From the NCBI RefSeq assembly GCF_003284965.1, contig NZ_QMEW01000015.1, positions 1 to 64,000 on the forward strand: DNA of 64,000 bases. The letters are read 5' to 3'. This stretch comes from Mycolicibacterium sp. GF69. GTDB taxonomy: Bacteria; Actinomycetota; Actinomycetes; Mycobacteriales; Mycobacteriaceae. The position numbers and the translations under genes are program-made. This document shows, one piece after another, positions 1-8,620 of the stretch. Each line of letters starts with the position of its first letter. Position 1 is the stretch's first letter. Below the pieces are notes generated by a model. The model saw only the letters and a list, made by a program, of their open reading frames with translations, did not search any database and was not told where the DNA came from.

Positions 1-4
1 TAAT

Positions 5-20
5 TCGAACATACGTTTGA
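5..20. promoter_or_regulatory. LexA SOS-box-like palindrome at window edge
   Basis: The sequence TCGAAC-ATAC-GTTTGA matches the mycobacterial LexA consensus TCGAAC-N4-GTTCGA with one mismatch in the right arm. No gene inside the window starts next to it, because the nearest gene (74-1534) ends here. It would therefore serve a gene lying to the left, outside the window. The rest of 1-73 holds no gene. Confidence 0.5.
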
Positions 21-73
21 TACTACCCGGACCGACCGACGAGTCGACGGCTGATCGATCTAGGTGTGGATAA

Positions 74-1534
74 CTACTGAACTCGTTGCCGCAGATCGCG
101 TTTGAGCACCTTGCCGTAGCTGTTCTTCGGTAGCTCGTCGATGAACTCGTAGCGCTTCGGCCGTTTGAACCGGGCGATGCGCTCGAGCAGATGGGCATCC
201 AGCTCTTCGGGCGACACCGACCCGACGATGAACGCCACCACCACCTCGCCCCACTCCTCGTCCGGCGCGCCGACGACGCCGGCCTCGACGACGCCGGGGT
301 GCTCGAGCAGCGCCTCTTCGACCTCGCGGGGATAGATGTTGCTGCCGCCGCTGATCACGACGTCCTTCGACCGGTCGCGCAGCGTGAGCAACCCGCGGTC
401 GTCGAACGATCCCATGTCGCCGGTGTGCAGCCAGCCGTGCTGCAGCGTGGCCGCCGTCGCGTCCGGGTTTTGCCAATAGCCGGACATGACAACGTCTCCG
501 CGGCAGACGATCTCACCGATCTCACCCACCTCGGCGGGTGTCCCGTCGGGCCGCAGCACCGTCACGTCCACACCGGAGCGCGCGTAGCCGACCGAGCCGA
601 GCACCGCATCGTCGGTGTCGATGTGATCGGCGCGGCGCAGCCCGGTGATCGTCATCGGCGCCTCACCCTGGCCGTAGAGCTGCACGAAGATCGGACCGAA
701 CGCGGCCAGCGCCTTCTTCAGGCTCTCGACGTACATCGGCCCGCCGCCGTACACGACAGTGCGCAGGTTGCTGGGGCAGGAGCGGCCGGTCTGCACGAGG
801 CGTTGCACCATCGTCGGCGCCAGGAACGCACTGCAGCCCGGATGATGCTCGCACAGATCGAGAAACTCGTCCGGTTCGAACGCCGCCGACGCCGGGATCA
901 CCTGCCGCGCCCCGCGCAGCACATACGGCGGGACGTACAGACCCGAGCCGTGCGACATCGGGGCACCGTGGACCAGGCTGCAGTTCTCGTCGGGTGAGTC
1001 GAAGTCGGCCAGATGCGACACGGTCATCGCCATGAGGTTGCGGTGCGACAGCATCGCGCCCTTGGACTTGCCGGTCGTTCCGCTGGTGTAGAACAACCAT
1101 GCCAGCGTGTCCGGATCGGTCGACGGCGGCGTCGACGGTGTTGCCGTGAAACGGCCTTCGTAGCCATCGGTTCCGATGATCTCGATCGGTACGCCGGTCT
1201 CGGAACGAAGTGCCGAGGCGATCTTCGGCGACGCGAATACCTGCGCGGCACCGGAGTCTTCGAGGATCTGCACCATCTCGCGCGGATGCAGTTTGTAGTT
1301 GATCGGCACGTACACGCATTCGGCCGCCCAGACGCCGAACATCAGCTCGACGATCTCCGGCCGGTTCTCACTCGCGACGGCGATCCGGGTGCCAGGCGCG
1401 TCCAGTGACGACGCGAGCCGCAGCGACCGCTCCCGCAGCTGCGACCACGTATGCACCTGATGCTCACCGAGATACACCGCACCGCGGTCGCCGAAGCGGC
1501 TCGCCGCCTGATCGAGTAGCGCGAACAGGTTCAT
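74..1534 (-). CDS. AMP-dependent acyl-CoA synthetase (ligase 1 of the catabolic cluster)
   Basis: This 486-residue protein of the ANL adenylating superfamily should activate a carboxylic acid to its CoA thioester through an acyl-adenylate. The phosphate-binding loop YTSGTTGKSKG lies near residue 150, the A5-type GQGE motif near 290 and the hinge/TGD region near 370 (LHTGDMG). The C-terminal catalytic lysine is in the motif PKNSYGKVLKRDL. The ATG at 1534 is chosen because it overlaps the stop of the upstream SDR as ATGA and begins MNLFALLDQ; a longer reading frame exists upstream but runs through the SDR gene. It is the last gene of the leftward operon. The acid substrate cannot be read from the sequence. 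Confidence 0.9.
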   Translation of the reverse strand: MNLFALLDQAASRFGDRGAVYLGEHQVHTWSQLRERSLRLASSLDAPGTRIAVASENRPEIVELMFGVWAAECVYVPINYKLHPREMVQILEDSGAAQVFASPKIASALRSETGVPIEIIGTDGYEGRFTATPSTPPSTDPDTLAWLFYTSGTTGKSKGAMLSHRNLMAMTVSHLADFDSPDENCSLVHGAPMSHGSGLYVPPYVLRGARQVIPASAAFEPDEFLDLCEHHPGCSAFLAPTMVQRLVQTGRSCPSNLRTVVYGGGPMYVESLKKALAAFGPIFVQLYGQGEAPMTITGLRRADHIDTDDAVLGSVGYARSGVDVTVLRPDGTPAEVGEIGEIVCRGDVVMSGYWQNPDATAATLQHGWLHTGDMGSFDDRGLLTLRDRSKDVVISGGSNIYPREVEEALLEHPGVVEAGVVGAPDEEWGEVVVAFIVGSVSPEELDAHLLERIARFKRPKRYEFIDELPKNSYGKVLKRDLRQRVQ

Positions 1535-2337
1535 GACGGCCGGGCCACCCACTCGGCGTTCAACGCGAAGTCCGACAGGTACTTCGTCGAGCTCCAGCCG
1601 CCGTCCACGACGATCGTCTGACCGTTGATGAAGCCGGCGCCGTCCGAGCACAGGAACGCGACGGTGCTGGCGATGTCGTTCACCTCACCCAACCGCGGGT
1701 ACGGCGTCATCTCGGTGTTGATCTTGCGGAACCGGTCGTCCTCGAGCCGGGTCGCCACCATCGGAGTGAGGGTGACGCCGGGAGCCACTGCGTTGCACCG
1801 GATCCCCTGTGGCCCGTACTGGCAGGCGATGTGCTGGGTCAGCGACGTCAAACCACCCTTGGCCGCGGAGTAGGCACCGCCGCGCAGACCGCCGACCACC
1901 GCGAACGTCGAGGTCACGTTCACGATTCCCGACCCGGACCGCATGTGCGGAATCACGTCGCGGGCGAGCCGGAACGGCGCACGCAGCATCAAACCGAGGA
2001 AATAGTCCAGGGATTCGTCGTCGGTCTCGTGCAACGGCTTCGGGCTGCCGACACCTGCGTTGTTGACCAGGAAGTCGATTCGGCCCCAACGGTCCAACGC
2101 CGCCTGCACGATCCGCTGCGGCGCGTCGTCGGCGGTGAGGTCGACGGCCACCGTCGCAACCCGCTGCGGATCGCCGATCGCGTCGGCTAACTCGGCGAGC
2201 CGGCTCTCGTCGCGCCCGGTGCCGACGACCGCCATCCCCGCCTCGGCCAGTTTGGTCGCGCAGCCGAACCCGATGCCGCTGCTCGCGCCCGTCACGATCG
2301 CTACCTGAACCATTTCGCTCCTCGCGTCCGCGGTCAT
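1531..2337 (-). CDS. Short-chain dehydrogenase/reductase
   Basis: This 268-residue classical SDR is a cytosolic NAD(P)-dependent alcohol/ketone oxidoreductase. It has the dinucleotide motif TGASSGIG near residue 18, the NNAG motif near 91 and the catalytic Ser plus YSAAK near 155. The C-terminal segment GQTIVVDGGW is the usual SDR ending. The ATG at 2337 overlaps the stop of the upstream ligase as ATGA, and its own stop overlaps the next ATG the same way, so the three genes are translationally coupled. An internal ATG at 2313 (MVQVAIVTG) is an alternative start. Its role in the pathway is probably oxidation of a ring or side-chain hydroxyl group. Confidence 0.88.
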   Translation of the reverse strand: MTADARSEMVQVAIVTGASSGIGFGCATKLAEAGMAVVGTGRDESRLAELADAIGDPQRVATVAVDLTADDAPQRIVQAALDRWGRIDFLVNNAGVGSPKPLHETDDESLDYFLGLMLRAPFRLARDVIPHMRSGSGIVNVTSTFAVVGGLRGGAYSAAKGGLTSLTQHIACQYGPQGIRCNAVAPGVTLTPMVATRLEDDRFRKINTEMTPYPRLGEVNDIASTVAFLCSDGAGFINGQTIVVDGGWSSTKYLSDFALNAEWVARPS

Positions 2338-3878
2338 GTCAGCTCCGCTCGAATCCGATGCTTCAACACTTTTCCGGCGTCGTTCTTAGGCAACGCCTCC
2401 CAGACCACCACCTGCTCGGGCGCCTTGAACCGCGCGACACCGTGGTCCGCCAACAGGGCCCGCATCGCCGCCACGTCGGGCGGGTTCTGACCGGAGGCGA
2501 CGACGACGGCGCATGCCCGCTCACCCGTGCGGGTGTCGGGAATTCCGACGACCGCGATCTCCGCGATCCCGGGGTGGCCGACGAGGATGTCCTCGATCTC
2601 CTTGGGTGAGATGTTCTCGCCGTTGCGGATGATGATGTCCTTGGCGCGGCCGGTGACGACCAGATGTCCGTCATCGGCCCAGCGGCCGAGATCACCTGTG
2701 CGGAAATAGCCCTCGTCGTCGAACGCCGCGGTCTCGTCCTCGAGGTGTAGATAGCCGACGAGCATCTGTGGTCCGCGGGCTCGGATCTCGCCGTCGACGA
2801 GCTTGATCTCCGCGATACCCGCACTCCCGTCGGTATCGGCCGCATGATCGGCGTCGTCCAGCGCGCCGACGGTCGTTACTGGAACCTCACTTGAACCGTA
2901 GACCCGTGACACCGCTGCCTTCTCGAAATATCCGGTGGCCGTGCGGATCAGTGACGGCGGCACCGACGCCCCTCCGCAGATGAACACCTCCAGTTCCGGC
3001 AGTCGCGTCTCGGCACGCTGCGCCGCGTCGAGTAATCCGACCAGGAACGGCGTCGCCCCGGCCATATGCGTGACCCGCTCGGCGAGCATCAGCGCCACGG
3101 CCGCGTCGGGATCCCAACGTTCCATCAGTACGGCCGTGCTGCCGAGTAGCAGCGGGCACTCGAACGCGTAGATCGACCCGCCGATGTGCGCGATCGGTGA
3201 CGCCACCAGGAAGGTGTTGCCTGCGTCGACGCGCCAGTGCTCGCCGATCTGCCGGATGAGTGCGTGTATCGAATTATGAGTGTGCAGCACGCCTTTGGGC
3301 CGCCCGGTCGTGCCCGAGGTGTAGAGGATCATGCGCACGGTGTCGGCGTTCAACACCGGCAGCGCCGCCGCGCTCCGAGGCTCGAACAGCGCCTCGTACG
3401 GGGTGTGGGCGCCGGCGCCGCCGCGCACGACGACGACCTCGGGCGCAGCGGCCATCGCGGTGGTGACCCGATCGAGCATCGCGACATAGTCGTGCTTGTT
3501 GAAGGCCGACGGCACGAAGATCGTCCGGACATCGGCATCGCCGAGGATGAAGCTCAACTCGTGGTCACGCAGCGACGGCAGGATCGGGTTGACCACCATG
3601 CCGGCCATCGTCGCGCCGTGATAGACGACCGCTGCCTCGTGCCAGTTCGGCAGCATGAACGACACCACGCTGCCCGCGGGTATCCGTGACATGAGTGCCT
3701 GCGCCAGCGCTGCCGCCTGGTCGTGCAGTTCCCGGCAGGTGAGCCGGATGTCGCCGTCCACCAACACCGTTCGGTCTGGTGTCGATGTCGCCGTATCGCG
3801 CAACGAGTCGGCCAGCGTCTCGTGCACCCACAGCCCCCGCCGGTAGGCGTCGGCGCTGCGCTTCTCGTCGACCCGCAC
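2334..3878 (-). CDS. AMP-dependent acyl-CoA synthetase (ligase 2, cyclohexanecarboxylate-CoA ligase-like)
   Basis: A 514-residue ANL-family ligase. The phosphate loop YTSGTTGRPKG is near residue 190, YGSSE near 328, the TGD motif (FRTGDLG) near 395 and the C-terminal lysine motif LPKNDAGKVLKH at the end. The overall pattern resembles the cyclohexanecarboxylate/short-chain FadD13-AliA group more than long-chain ligases; this is a judgement from motifs, not a search. It starts at a GTG 8 nt after the GntR gene stop, and its own stop overlaps the SDR start (ATGA). A second, sequence-divergent ligase in the same operon suggests that two different acids are activated in the pathway. Confidence 0.88.
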   Translation of the reverse strand: MRVDEKRSADAYRRGLWVHETLADSLRDTATSTPDRTVLVDGDIRLTCRELHDQAAALAQALMSRIPAGSVVSFMLPNWHEAAVVYHGATMAGMVVNPILPSLRDHELSFILGDADVRTIFVPSAFNKHDYVAMLDRVTTAMAAAPEVVVVRGGAGAHTPYEALFEPRSAAALPVLNADTVRMILYTSGTTGRPKGVLHTHNSIHALIRQIGEHWRVDAGNTFLVASPIAHIGGSIYAFECPLLLGSTAVLMERWDPDAAVALMLAERVTHMAGATPFLVGLLDAAQRAETRLPELEVFICGGASVPPSLIRTATGYFEKAAVSRVYGSSEVPVTTVGALDDADHAADTDGSAGIAEIKLVDGEIRARGPQMLVGYLHLEDETAAFDDEGYFRTGDLGRWADDGHLVVTGRAKDIIIRNGENISPKEIEDILVGHPGIAEIAVVGIPDTRTGERACAVVVASGQNPPDVAAMRALLADHGVARFKAPEQVVVWEALPKNDAGKVLKHRIRAELT

Positions 3879-3886
3879 GGTTCGGC

Positions 3887-4621
3887 CTAGCCCTTGACCC
3901 GACGCATGGTCATCGAGTGCCGGTACCGCGACGACGGGTGCGTGTTGAGCGTGACCTGCGCGACCTCACCGTCGGATGTGGTGTAGGTCCGGCGCATCTC
4001 CAGCGCCGCGCTGCCCGCATCGACCTTGAGCGCCTCGGCGAGTTCGGGTGTCACGGTGACGGCCGCCATCTCCTGGCGCACCTCGACGATGCTGACCCCG
4101 AACAGGTCCTCGATCAGCGGGAAGATCGGCCCCGAATGTCGTTGCAGCAAGCGACCTACCGCCGCGAACGCCCGGTTGATGTAGTACTCGGTGGTGCAGA
4201 CCGGTGTGTCGCTGCCCTCGGCCTGCCGGCACCCACGTACCGCCAGCCATTGCGAACCGGTGTCGAGCCCGGTGCGGGCGCCGACCTCGTCGCCGACGGT
4301 GACCATCGCGTTCGACTCGATGGTGAGCTGCGCACCTGCCGCGAACGCCAGCAGATCGTTGATCGAGACCACGTCCTGGGCATACGAGTTCGACGCGGGA
4401 CGTGGGACGACCAGGGTCCCGGCCCGCGGCCGCGATGCGACGAGGTTGTCCTCACGCAGCCGCCGCAGCGCTTCGCGGATTGTGTAGCGGCTGACTGCGA
4501 ACCGTTCGCACAACTGCTGTTCGGTGGGTAGTTGCGAGCCCACCGGGTAGATGCCGTCGACGATCTCCTTGCGCAGCGTGCGGGCCACCTGCAGGTAGCG
4601 ATGGTCGGTCGGTGCGGTCAT
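3887..4621 (-). CDS. GntR-family regulator, HutC/UTRA subfamily
   Basis: This 244-residue regulator has an N-terminal winged helix-turn-helix (about residues 8-75, with the typical LPTEQQLCERFAVSRYTIREA stretch) and a C-terminal UTRA effector-binding domain (about 95-240). HutC/UTRA regulators usually repress and are released by a pathway metabolite. It overlaps the SMP-30 gene stop by ATGA and is 8 nt from the next ligase, so it is co-transcribed with the genes it probably controls. Two GTCC(A/G)GAC palindromes in the divergent promoter region at 6241 and 6338 are its likely operators. The effector is unknown; a pathway lactone, acid or CoA ester is plausible. Confidence 0.9.
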   Translation of the reverse strand: MTAPTDHRYLQVARTLRKEIVDGIYPVGSQLPTEQQLCERFAVSRYTIREALRRLREDNLVASRPRAGTLVVPRPASNSYAQDVVSINDLLAFAAGAQLTIESNAMVTVGDEVGARTGLDTGSQWLAVRGCRQAEGSDTPVCTTEYYINRAFAAVGRLLQRHSGPIFPLIEDLFGVSIVEVRQEMAAVTVTPELAEALKVDAGSAALEMRRTYTTSDGEVAQVTLNTHPSSRYRHSMTMRRVKG

Positions 4622-6216
4622 CTGCGTCGCAGCGCGAGCACGCTGCCCTCGCCGTCTGCCGAGACGTACAGCGTGCCGTCACGGCCGACCGTGATACCGG
4701 CGAACGGCCCCTGCGGTCCGGAGAACGGCGGCATCCCCTTGAGCGGCTTGGGTTTCACACCCGCAGGCGGGCCGACCGGTAGGCCCGATGCGATCGTGGT
4801 GCGCGCGTTGGTCGCGAGATCGACCGCGATGACTTCCTTGGCGCCGGCGTCGACGATGTAGAGCACCTCGTCGGCGACCGCGAGACCCTGGGGCCGCTGC
4901 AAACCGTCCACCACCGTCTCCGTCGCACCGTCCACCGCGACCACGCGGCCCGCGCCGGACTCGGCGACCAACGGCCTGCCGTCGGGGTCGAAGGCAACGC
5001 CCACCGGATCGCGCAGATCCGAAGCGAGCACTTCGGCCGCGCCCGACCGCAACGCGTGCACCCGCCCGGTGCCGAGTTCGGTGAAAACGATCCGCTCGCC
5101 ATCCCCGACCGCTACGCCGTAGAGCTGGTCGAAACCGTCTGCCAGGTAGTCGGTTTCCCCGTCGGCCGGCCGGTAGCGCGCGATCTGACCACCCGAGGTG
5201 GCGACCACGAATGCGCCGCCGTCCACCGCTGCCAGCCCGCGCAGGAATCCGGGGTAGCCGGGGGAGAAGAGCATGCCGACGGTCTGCAGCGATCCGTCGT
5301 CGTCGACGGTGTAGAAGTAGGTGCCGTCGGCGACGTACAGCCTGCCGTCCTCGCCCACCTCCAGATCCAGTGGCCAGTTCAGGCCACCGGCCAGTAGCGT
5401 GCGGGTCTCCCCGACACCGACGATCTCGGTGATCTCCCCGGTGAAGTTGGAGACGAACAGCCGGTCACCGACGAACGTCAGATTGTCCAGACCCGGATTG
5501 AGCTGTGCCAGCAGCGTTTTCTCACCGCTGCGCGGATCGATGCGCAACACCTGACCGCTGGCTACCTGCGTCGAGACCAGATTGCCCTGCGCGTCGAACT
5601 TCACCGCATCGGGCACGCCAAGGTCGGCTGCGACCCGCTGCGGCTCACCGCCCGCGGGATCTATTCGCCAGATCTCGTTGGCGGTCATCAGCGGGTAGTA
5701 CAGCAAGCCGTCCGGGCCGACCTCCATCGCGTTCGGCGACGGCAGGTTCTCCAGCAGGATCCGTTCTGCGCCGGTGCCGCGGTCGAGCTCCATCAGCCGG
5801 CCGCCGTCACGGCACTCGTTGACGAACAGCCGGTCCTGATGCACGGTGATGCCGTTTGCGCACGGCAGGTCGTCGCGCAATACCCGGGTGCGGCCGGCGG
5901 TGTCGCGGATGCTGACCCGCCCGTCCATCACCTCGGTCGCGAATAGGTTGCCGTCGCCGTCGAATGCGACGTCGTCGGGGGCGACGATGTCGCCGCCCTT
6001 GGCGCTGACCGTCTCGAGCGTCCCGCTGCCGAGGTCGAGCGCGCTGATCTGGCTGCCGGTCACCTGGGCGACGTAGACGCGCCCGTCGGGACCGGTGCGC
6101 AATCCGTTCGCGCCGAACAGCCGGCTCGGGGCGGTCACGCGTTCGGCGCGCCACCCGTCAGCGGTGGCCGGATTCCATTCCGGGTAGCGAGCCTGCGCCG
6201 TCGCCGATGGTGTCAT
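4618..6216 (-). CDS. Double-length SMP-30/gluconolactonase-like beta-propeller protein
   Basis: A 532-residue protein made of repeating four-strand blades with recurrent GPDGLLY, EDGRLYVAD and GRDGTLYVSAD turns, typical of SMP-30/gluconolactonase, NHL or Vgb propellers. The usual single-propeller protein is about 300 residues. This one looks like two propellers in tandem, with the second beginning near residue 270. No signal peptide is seen, so it is probably cytosolic. Next to a Baeyer-Villiger monooxygenase, a lactone hydrolase would fit well. I could not identify a metal-binding active site with certainty, so a binding or structural role remains possible. The ATG at 6216 (MTPSATAQ) is preferred over one at 6234. 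It is the first gene of the leftward operon. Confidence 0.7.
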   Translation of the reverse strand: MTPSATAQARYPEWNPATADGWRAERVTAPSRLFGANGLRTGPDGRVYVAQVTGSQISALDLGSGTLETVSAKGGDIVAPDDVAFDGDGNLFATEVMDGRVSIRDTAGRTRVLRDDLPCANGITVHQDRLFVNECRDGGRLMELDRGTGAERILLENLPSPNAMEVGPDGLLYYPLMTANEIWRIDPAGGEPQRVAADLGVPDAVKFDAQGNLVSTQVASGQVLRIDPRSGEKTLLAQLNPGLDNLTFVGDRLFVSNFTGEITEIVGVGETRTLLAGGLNWPLDLEVGEDGRLYVADGTYFYTVDDDGSLQTVGMLFSPGYPGFLRGLAAVDGGAFVVATSGGQIARYRPADGETDYLADGFDQLYGVAVGDGERIVFTELGTGRVHALRSGAAEVLASDLRDPVGVAFDPDGRPLVAESGAGRVVAVDGATETVVDGLQRPQGLAVADEVLYIVDAGAKEVIAVDLATNARTTIASGLPVGPPAGVKPKPLKGMPPFSGPQGPFAGITVGRDGTLYVSADGEGSVLALRRR

Positions 6217-6240
6217 GATCTCGGACGGTATCAACCCCAG

Positions 6241-6256
6241 TTAGTCCAGACAATAG
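6241..6256. promoter_or_regulatory. Putative GntR operator, left copy
   Basis: The sequence TTAGTCCAGACAATAG contains the near-palindrome TAGTCCAGACAA. It matches the second copy at 6338-6349 in the core GTCC(A/G)GACAA. It lies 25 bp upstream of the SMP-30 start codon, in the promoter region of the leftward operon. HutC-type GntR sites commonly have the form TNGTCNNGACNA. Assignment to the regulator at 3887-4621 is by position and motif form only. Confidence 0.5.
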
Positions 6257-6337
6257 GGAGCGAAACCGACGCTCCCGCCCTTGACGCACCGAATCACGCT
6301 GGGGAATAGTGTTCTGCAACATGGAGAGCACCATTAA

Positions 6338-6349
6338 TTGTCCGGACAA
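6338..6349. promoter_or_regulatory. Putative GntR operator, right copy (perfect palindrome)
   Basis: The sequence TTGTCCGGACAA is a perfect 12-bp palindrome ending 5 bp before the GTG start of the rightward operon. A bound repressor there would block the transcription start or early elongation. It shares its core with the copy at 6241, and the pair flank the 138-bp divergent promoter region. No other gene-free copy was noticed in the cluster. Confidence 0.6.
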
Positions 6350-6354
6350 ATAAC

Positions 6355-7200
6355 GTGAGCGACCTTCTGGGCCTGCCCGGCCGCATCGTCGTGGTGTCGG
6401 GCGCCGGTGGCGGTGGCATCGGCACCACCGTGACGCGGATGGCGGCCGAGGCCGGCGCCACGGTCGTCGCGGTCAGTCGGTCGAAGGACAACCTCGACGA
6501 ACACGTCGCGCCGCTGGCCGGCCAGGGTCGCAATGTCGTGCCCGTGGTTGCCGACGCGTCCACCGACGAGGGCATCGCGACCGTGATGGAGCAGGTCCGT
6601 CGCGCCGACGGCGACCTCTACGGTTTGGTGAACATCGCCGGCGGCGCGGAGCCGTCGACGTGGATGCCGTCGACGCGGGTGACACGCGATGACTGGCGGG
6701 CGCTGTTCACTGCGAACCTCGAAACGGCGTTCTTCATGAGCCAGGCGGTGTGTGGCGAACTGCGCGCCCAAGGCTTGCAGGGGTCGGTGGTCTCAGTCTC
6801 CTCGATCAGCGGGATGAACACTGCGCCGTTTCACATCGCGTACGGCACGGCCAAGGCGGCGGTGGTCGCGATGACACGCACCATGGCCGTCGAGTTGGCC
6901 CACGACAACATCCGCGTCAACGCCGTCGCGCCGGGAGTGACCGAGACCGCGGCGTCGCGCACCTATGTCGACGTCGACCCGGACCGGGACCGGCGGGCGA
7001 TCGCGATGGGCAGACGTGGCCGCCCGGAAGAGCAGGCCGGGGCGATCCTGTTCCTGCTTTCCGACCTGTCGAGTTACATCACCGGGCAGACGCTTCTCGT
7101 CGACGGCGGTCTCAACCTCAAGTGGACGCACGTCGGCGCTGACAACACCTCGCTGTTCCTCAAGGACGAGAACTTTCGCGCAGAGATCAGTCGGTTCTAA
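6355..7200 (+). CDS. Short-chain dehydrogenase/reductase, first gene of rightward operon
   Basis: A 281-residue SDR with a somewhat expanded nucleotide loop, SGAGGGGIG (about residues 15-23), and the catalytic Ser (VSVSSISG) and YGTAK motif near 162. The C-terminal GQTLLVDGGLNLKW extends about 25 residues past the usual end. It is cytosolic and probably NAD(P)-dependent. It starts with GTG 5 bp after the palindromic operator, implying a very short or absent leader. The Rieske oxygenase gene follows after 7 nt with an AAGGAG ribosome-binding sequence. It may oxidise the alcohol formed by the Rieske enzyme to the ketone substrate of the BVMO; that order is inferred. Confidence 0.88.
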   Translation: MSDLLGLPGRIVVVSGAGGGGIGTTVTRMAAEAGATVVAVSRSKDNLDEHVAPLAGQGRNVVPVVADASTDEGIATVMEQVRRADGDLYGLVNIAGGAEPSTWMPSTRVTRDDWRALFTANLETAFFMSQAVCGELRAQGLQGSVVSVSSISGMNTAPFHIAYGTAKAAVVAMTRTMAVELAHDNIRVNAVAPGVTETAASRTYVDVDPDRDRRAIAMGRRGRPEEQAGAILFLLSDLSSYITGQTLLVDGGLNLKWTHVGADNTSLFLKDENFRAEISRF

Positions 7201-7207
7201 GGAGTTC

Positions 7208-8620
7208 ATGAAAGTGACCGATATGAAAGATGGGGCGGCCAAGATCGCCGCAGCAGAGGAACTCGCTGAAGAGCTGTCGGAGCCCACGACGATCAGCGTC
7301 GACGCCTATATCTCCGAAGACTACGCGCGCGCCGAGCGAGACAAGTTGTGGCGCAAGGTGTGGCAGCAGGCCGGCCGCGTCGAGGAGCTGCCCGAGGTCG
7401 GCAGCTACCTGACCTACGACATCCTGGATGACTCGATCATCATCGTGCGCACGGGACCCGGCCCACACGATTTCGCCGCCCACCACAACGTCTGCATGCA
7501 CCGCGGCCGCCGCCTCGTCGACGCTCCCGACGGCGCGAAGAACGCCGTGGGGCGGGCACGTAAGTCGTTCGTGTGCGGATTCCACGGCTGGACATACGGT
7601 CTCGACGGCGCGTGCACGCACATCCGCGAGCAGGACGACTGGAAGGGCGCGCTCACCCCGCAGAACACGCACCTCGTGCCGGTGCAGGTCGACACCTGGG
7701 GCGGTTGGCTGTTCATCAACATGGATCCCGACTGCGAGCCGCTGGCGGACTACCTTTTCCCCGCCGCCAAGATCCTCGACCCGTTCGGGCTGGAGAACAT
7801 GCGCTATAAGTGGCGCAAATGGCTGTACTTCGACTGCAACTGGAAGGTCGCGATGGAGGCCTTCAACGAGACCTACCACGTCTTCACCACGCATCCGGAG
7901 TTCAACAAGTTCGGCGAGTTCAAGGGCTGGGCCAAAGCGCAGGGCAAGCACAGCAACATCGGATACGACGCGCCCAAGGGCTTGGACGAGACCAAGTCGA
8001 AGATCCGGCTGGGCACCGGGGACCCGCGCATCTCCACCGCCGAGATGCAGGTCTACACAATGGAAGAGACCAACGCCACCACCACCCAGACGCTGGTCAA
8101 TGCCGCTAAACGCCTGGTCGACGAACTGCCCGAGGGCACACCCGCCGACGAGGTGCTGCAGCACTGGCTGGCCTCCGCCCGCCGCGACGACGAGGCGCGC
8201 GGTGTGGTCTGGCCGACCATCCCATCCGACATCCTCGGGCAGAGCGGGACAGCCTGGCAGCTCTTCCCGAACTTCCAGATTGGTCAGGGGCTCACCAGCG
8301 CGCTGTGCTACAGCGCCAGACCCCACCCGAGCTACGACCCGGACAAGTGCATCTTCGAGGTCGCCACCTACGAGCTGTACCCGAAAGGCCAGGAGCCGCA
8401 GACAGAATGGCAGTACACCCCCAAGGACAGTCCGAACTGGCTGTCGGTGCTGCCGCAGGACTTCTCGAACATGGCCGCGGTGCAGCAGGGGATGAAGTCG
8501 CTGGGCTTCCCCGGCACCAAACCCAACCCGTACCGCGAACGCAGCACGGTGAACCTGCACTACCAGCTGTCCAAGTACATGGGCACCGGCGAACCACAGG
8601 AGCTTGAGGTAAATGACTGA
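7208..8620 (+). CDS. Rieske non-heme iron oxygenase, alpha subunit
   Basis: This 470-residue ring-hydroxylating oxygenase has the Rieske [2Fe-2S] ligands C96-X-H98 and C123-X2-H126 (motifs CMHRG and CGFHGW), and the mononuclear iron site within NETYHVFTTH (H224, H229). Its length fits the alpha subunit. No beta subunit, ferredoxin or reductase gene is adjacent, so electrons must come from partners encoded elsewhere, as for KshA-type or other one-component-oxygenase systems. The ATG at 7208 follows AAGGAG; the open frame extends upstream through the SDR gene and is ignored. The end overlaps the BVMO start by 8 nt. It probably performs the first hydroxylation of the unknown cyclic substrate. 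Confidence 0.92.
   Translation: MKVTDMKDGAAKIAAAEELAEELSEPTTISVDAYISEDYARAERDKLWRKVWQQAGRVEELPEVGSYLTYDILDDSIIIVRTGPGPHDFAAHHNVCMHRGRRLVDAPDGAKNAVGRARKSFVCGFHGWTYGLDGACTHIREQDDWKGALTPQNTHLVPVQVDTWGGWLFINMDPDCEPLADYLFPAAKILDPFGLENMRYKWRKWLYFDCNWKVAMEAFNETYHVFTTHPEFNKFGEFKGWAKAQGKHSNIGYDAPKGLDETKSKIRLGTGDPRISTAEMQVYTMEETNATTTQTLVNAAKRLVDELPEGTPADEVLQHWLASARRDDEARGVVWPTIPSDILGQSGTAWQLFPNFQIGQGLTSALCYSARPHPSYDPDKCIFEVATYELYPKGQEPQTEWQYTPKDSPNWLSVLPQDFSNMAAVQQGMKSLGFPGTKPNPYRERSTVNLHYQLSKYMGTGEPQELEVND

Noticed and set aside
65-73. Perfect 9-mer DnaA box (TGTGGATAA)
   Set aside because: Only a single copy, no cluster of boxes, no dnaA/dnaN and no AT-rich unwinding region; chance or an isolated titration site is likelier than an origin.
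3521-3531. GTCCGGAC inside the second acyl-CoA ligase, similar to the GntR operator core
   Set aside because: Lies within coding sequence without the flanking TT/AA; 8-bp matches are expected by chance in GC-rich DNA.
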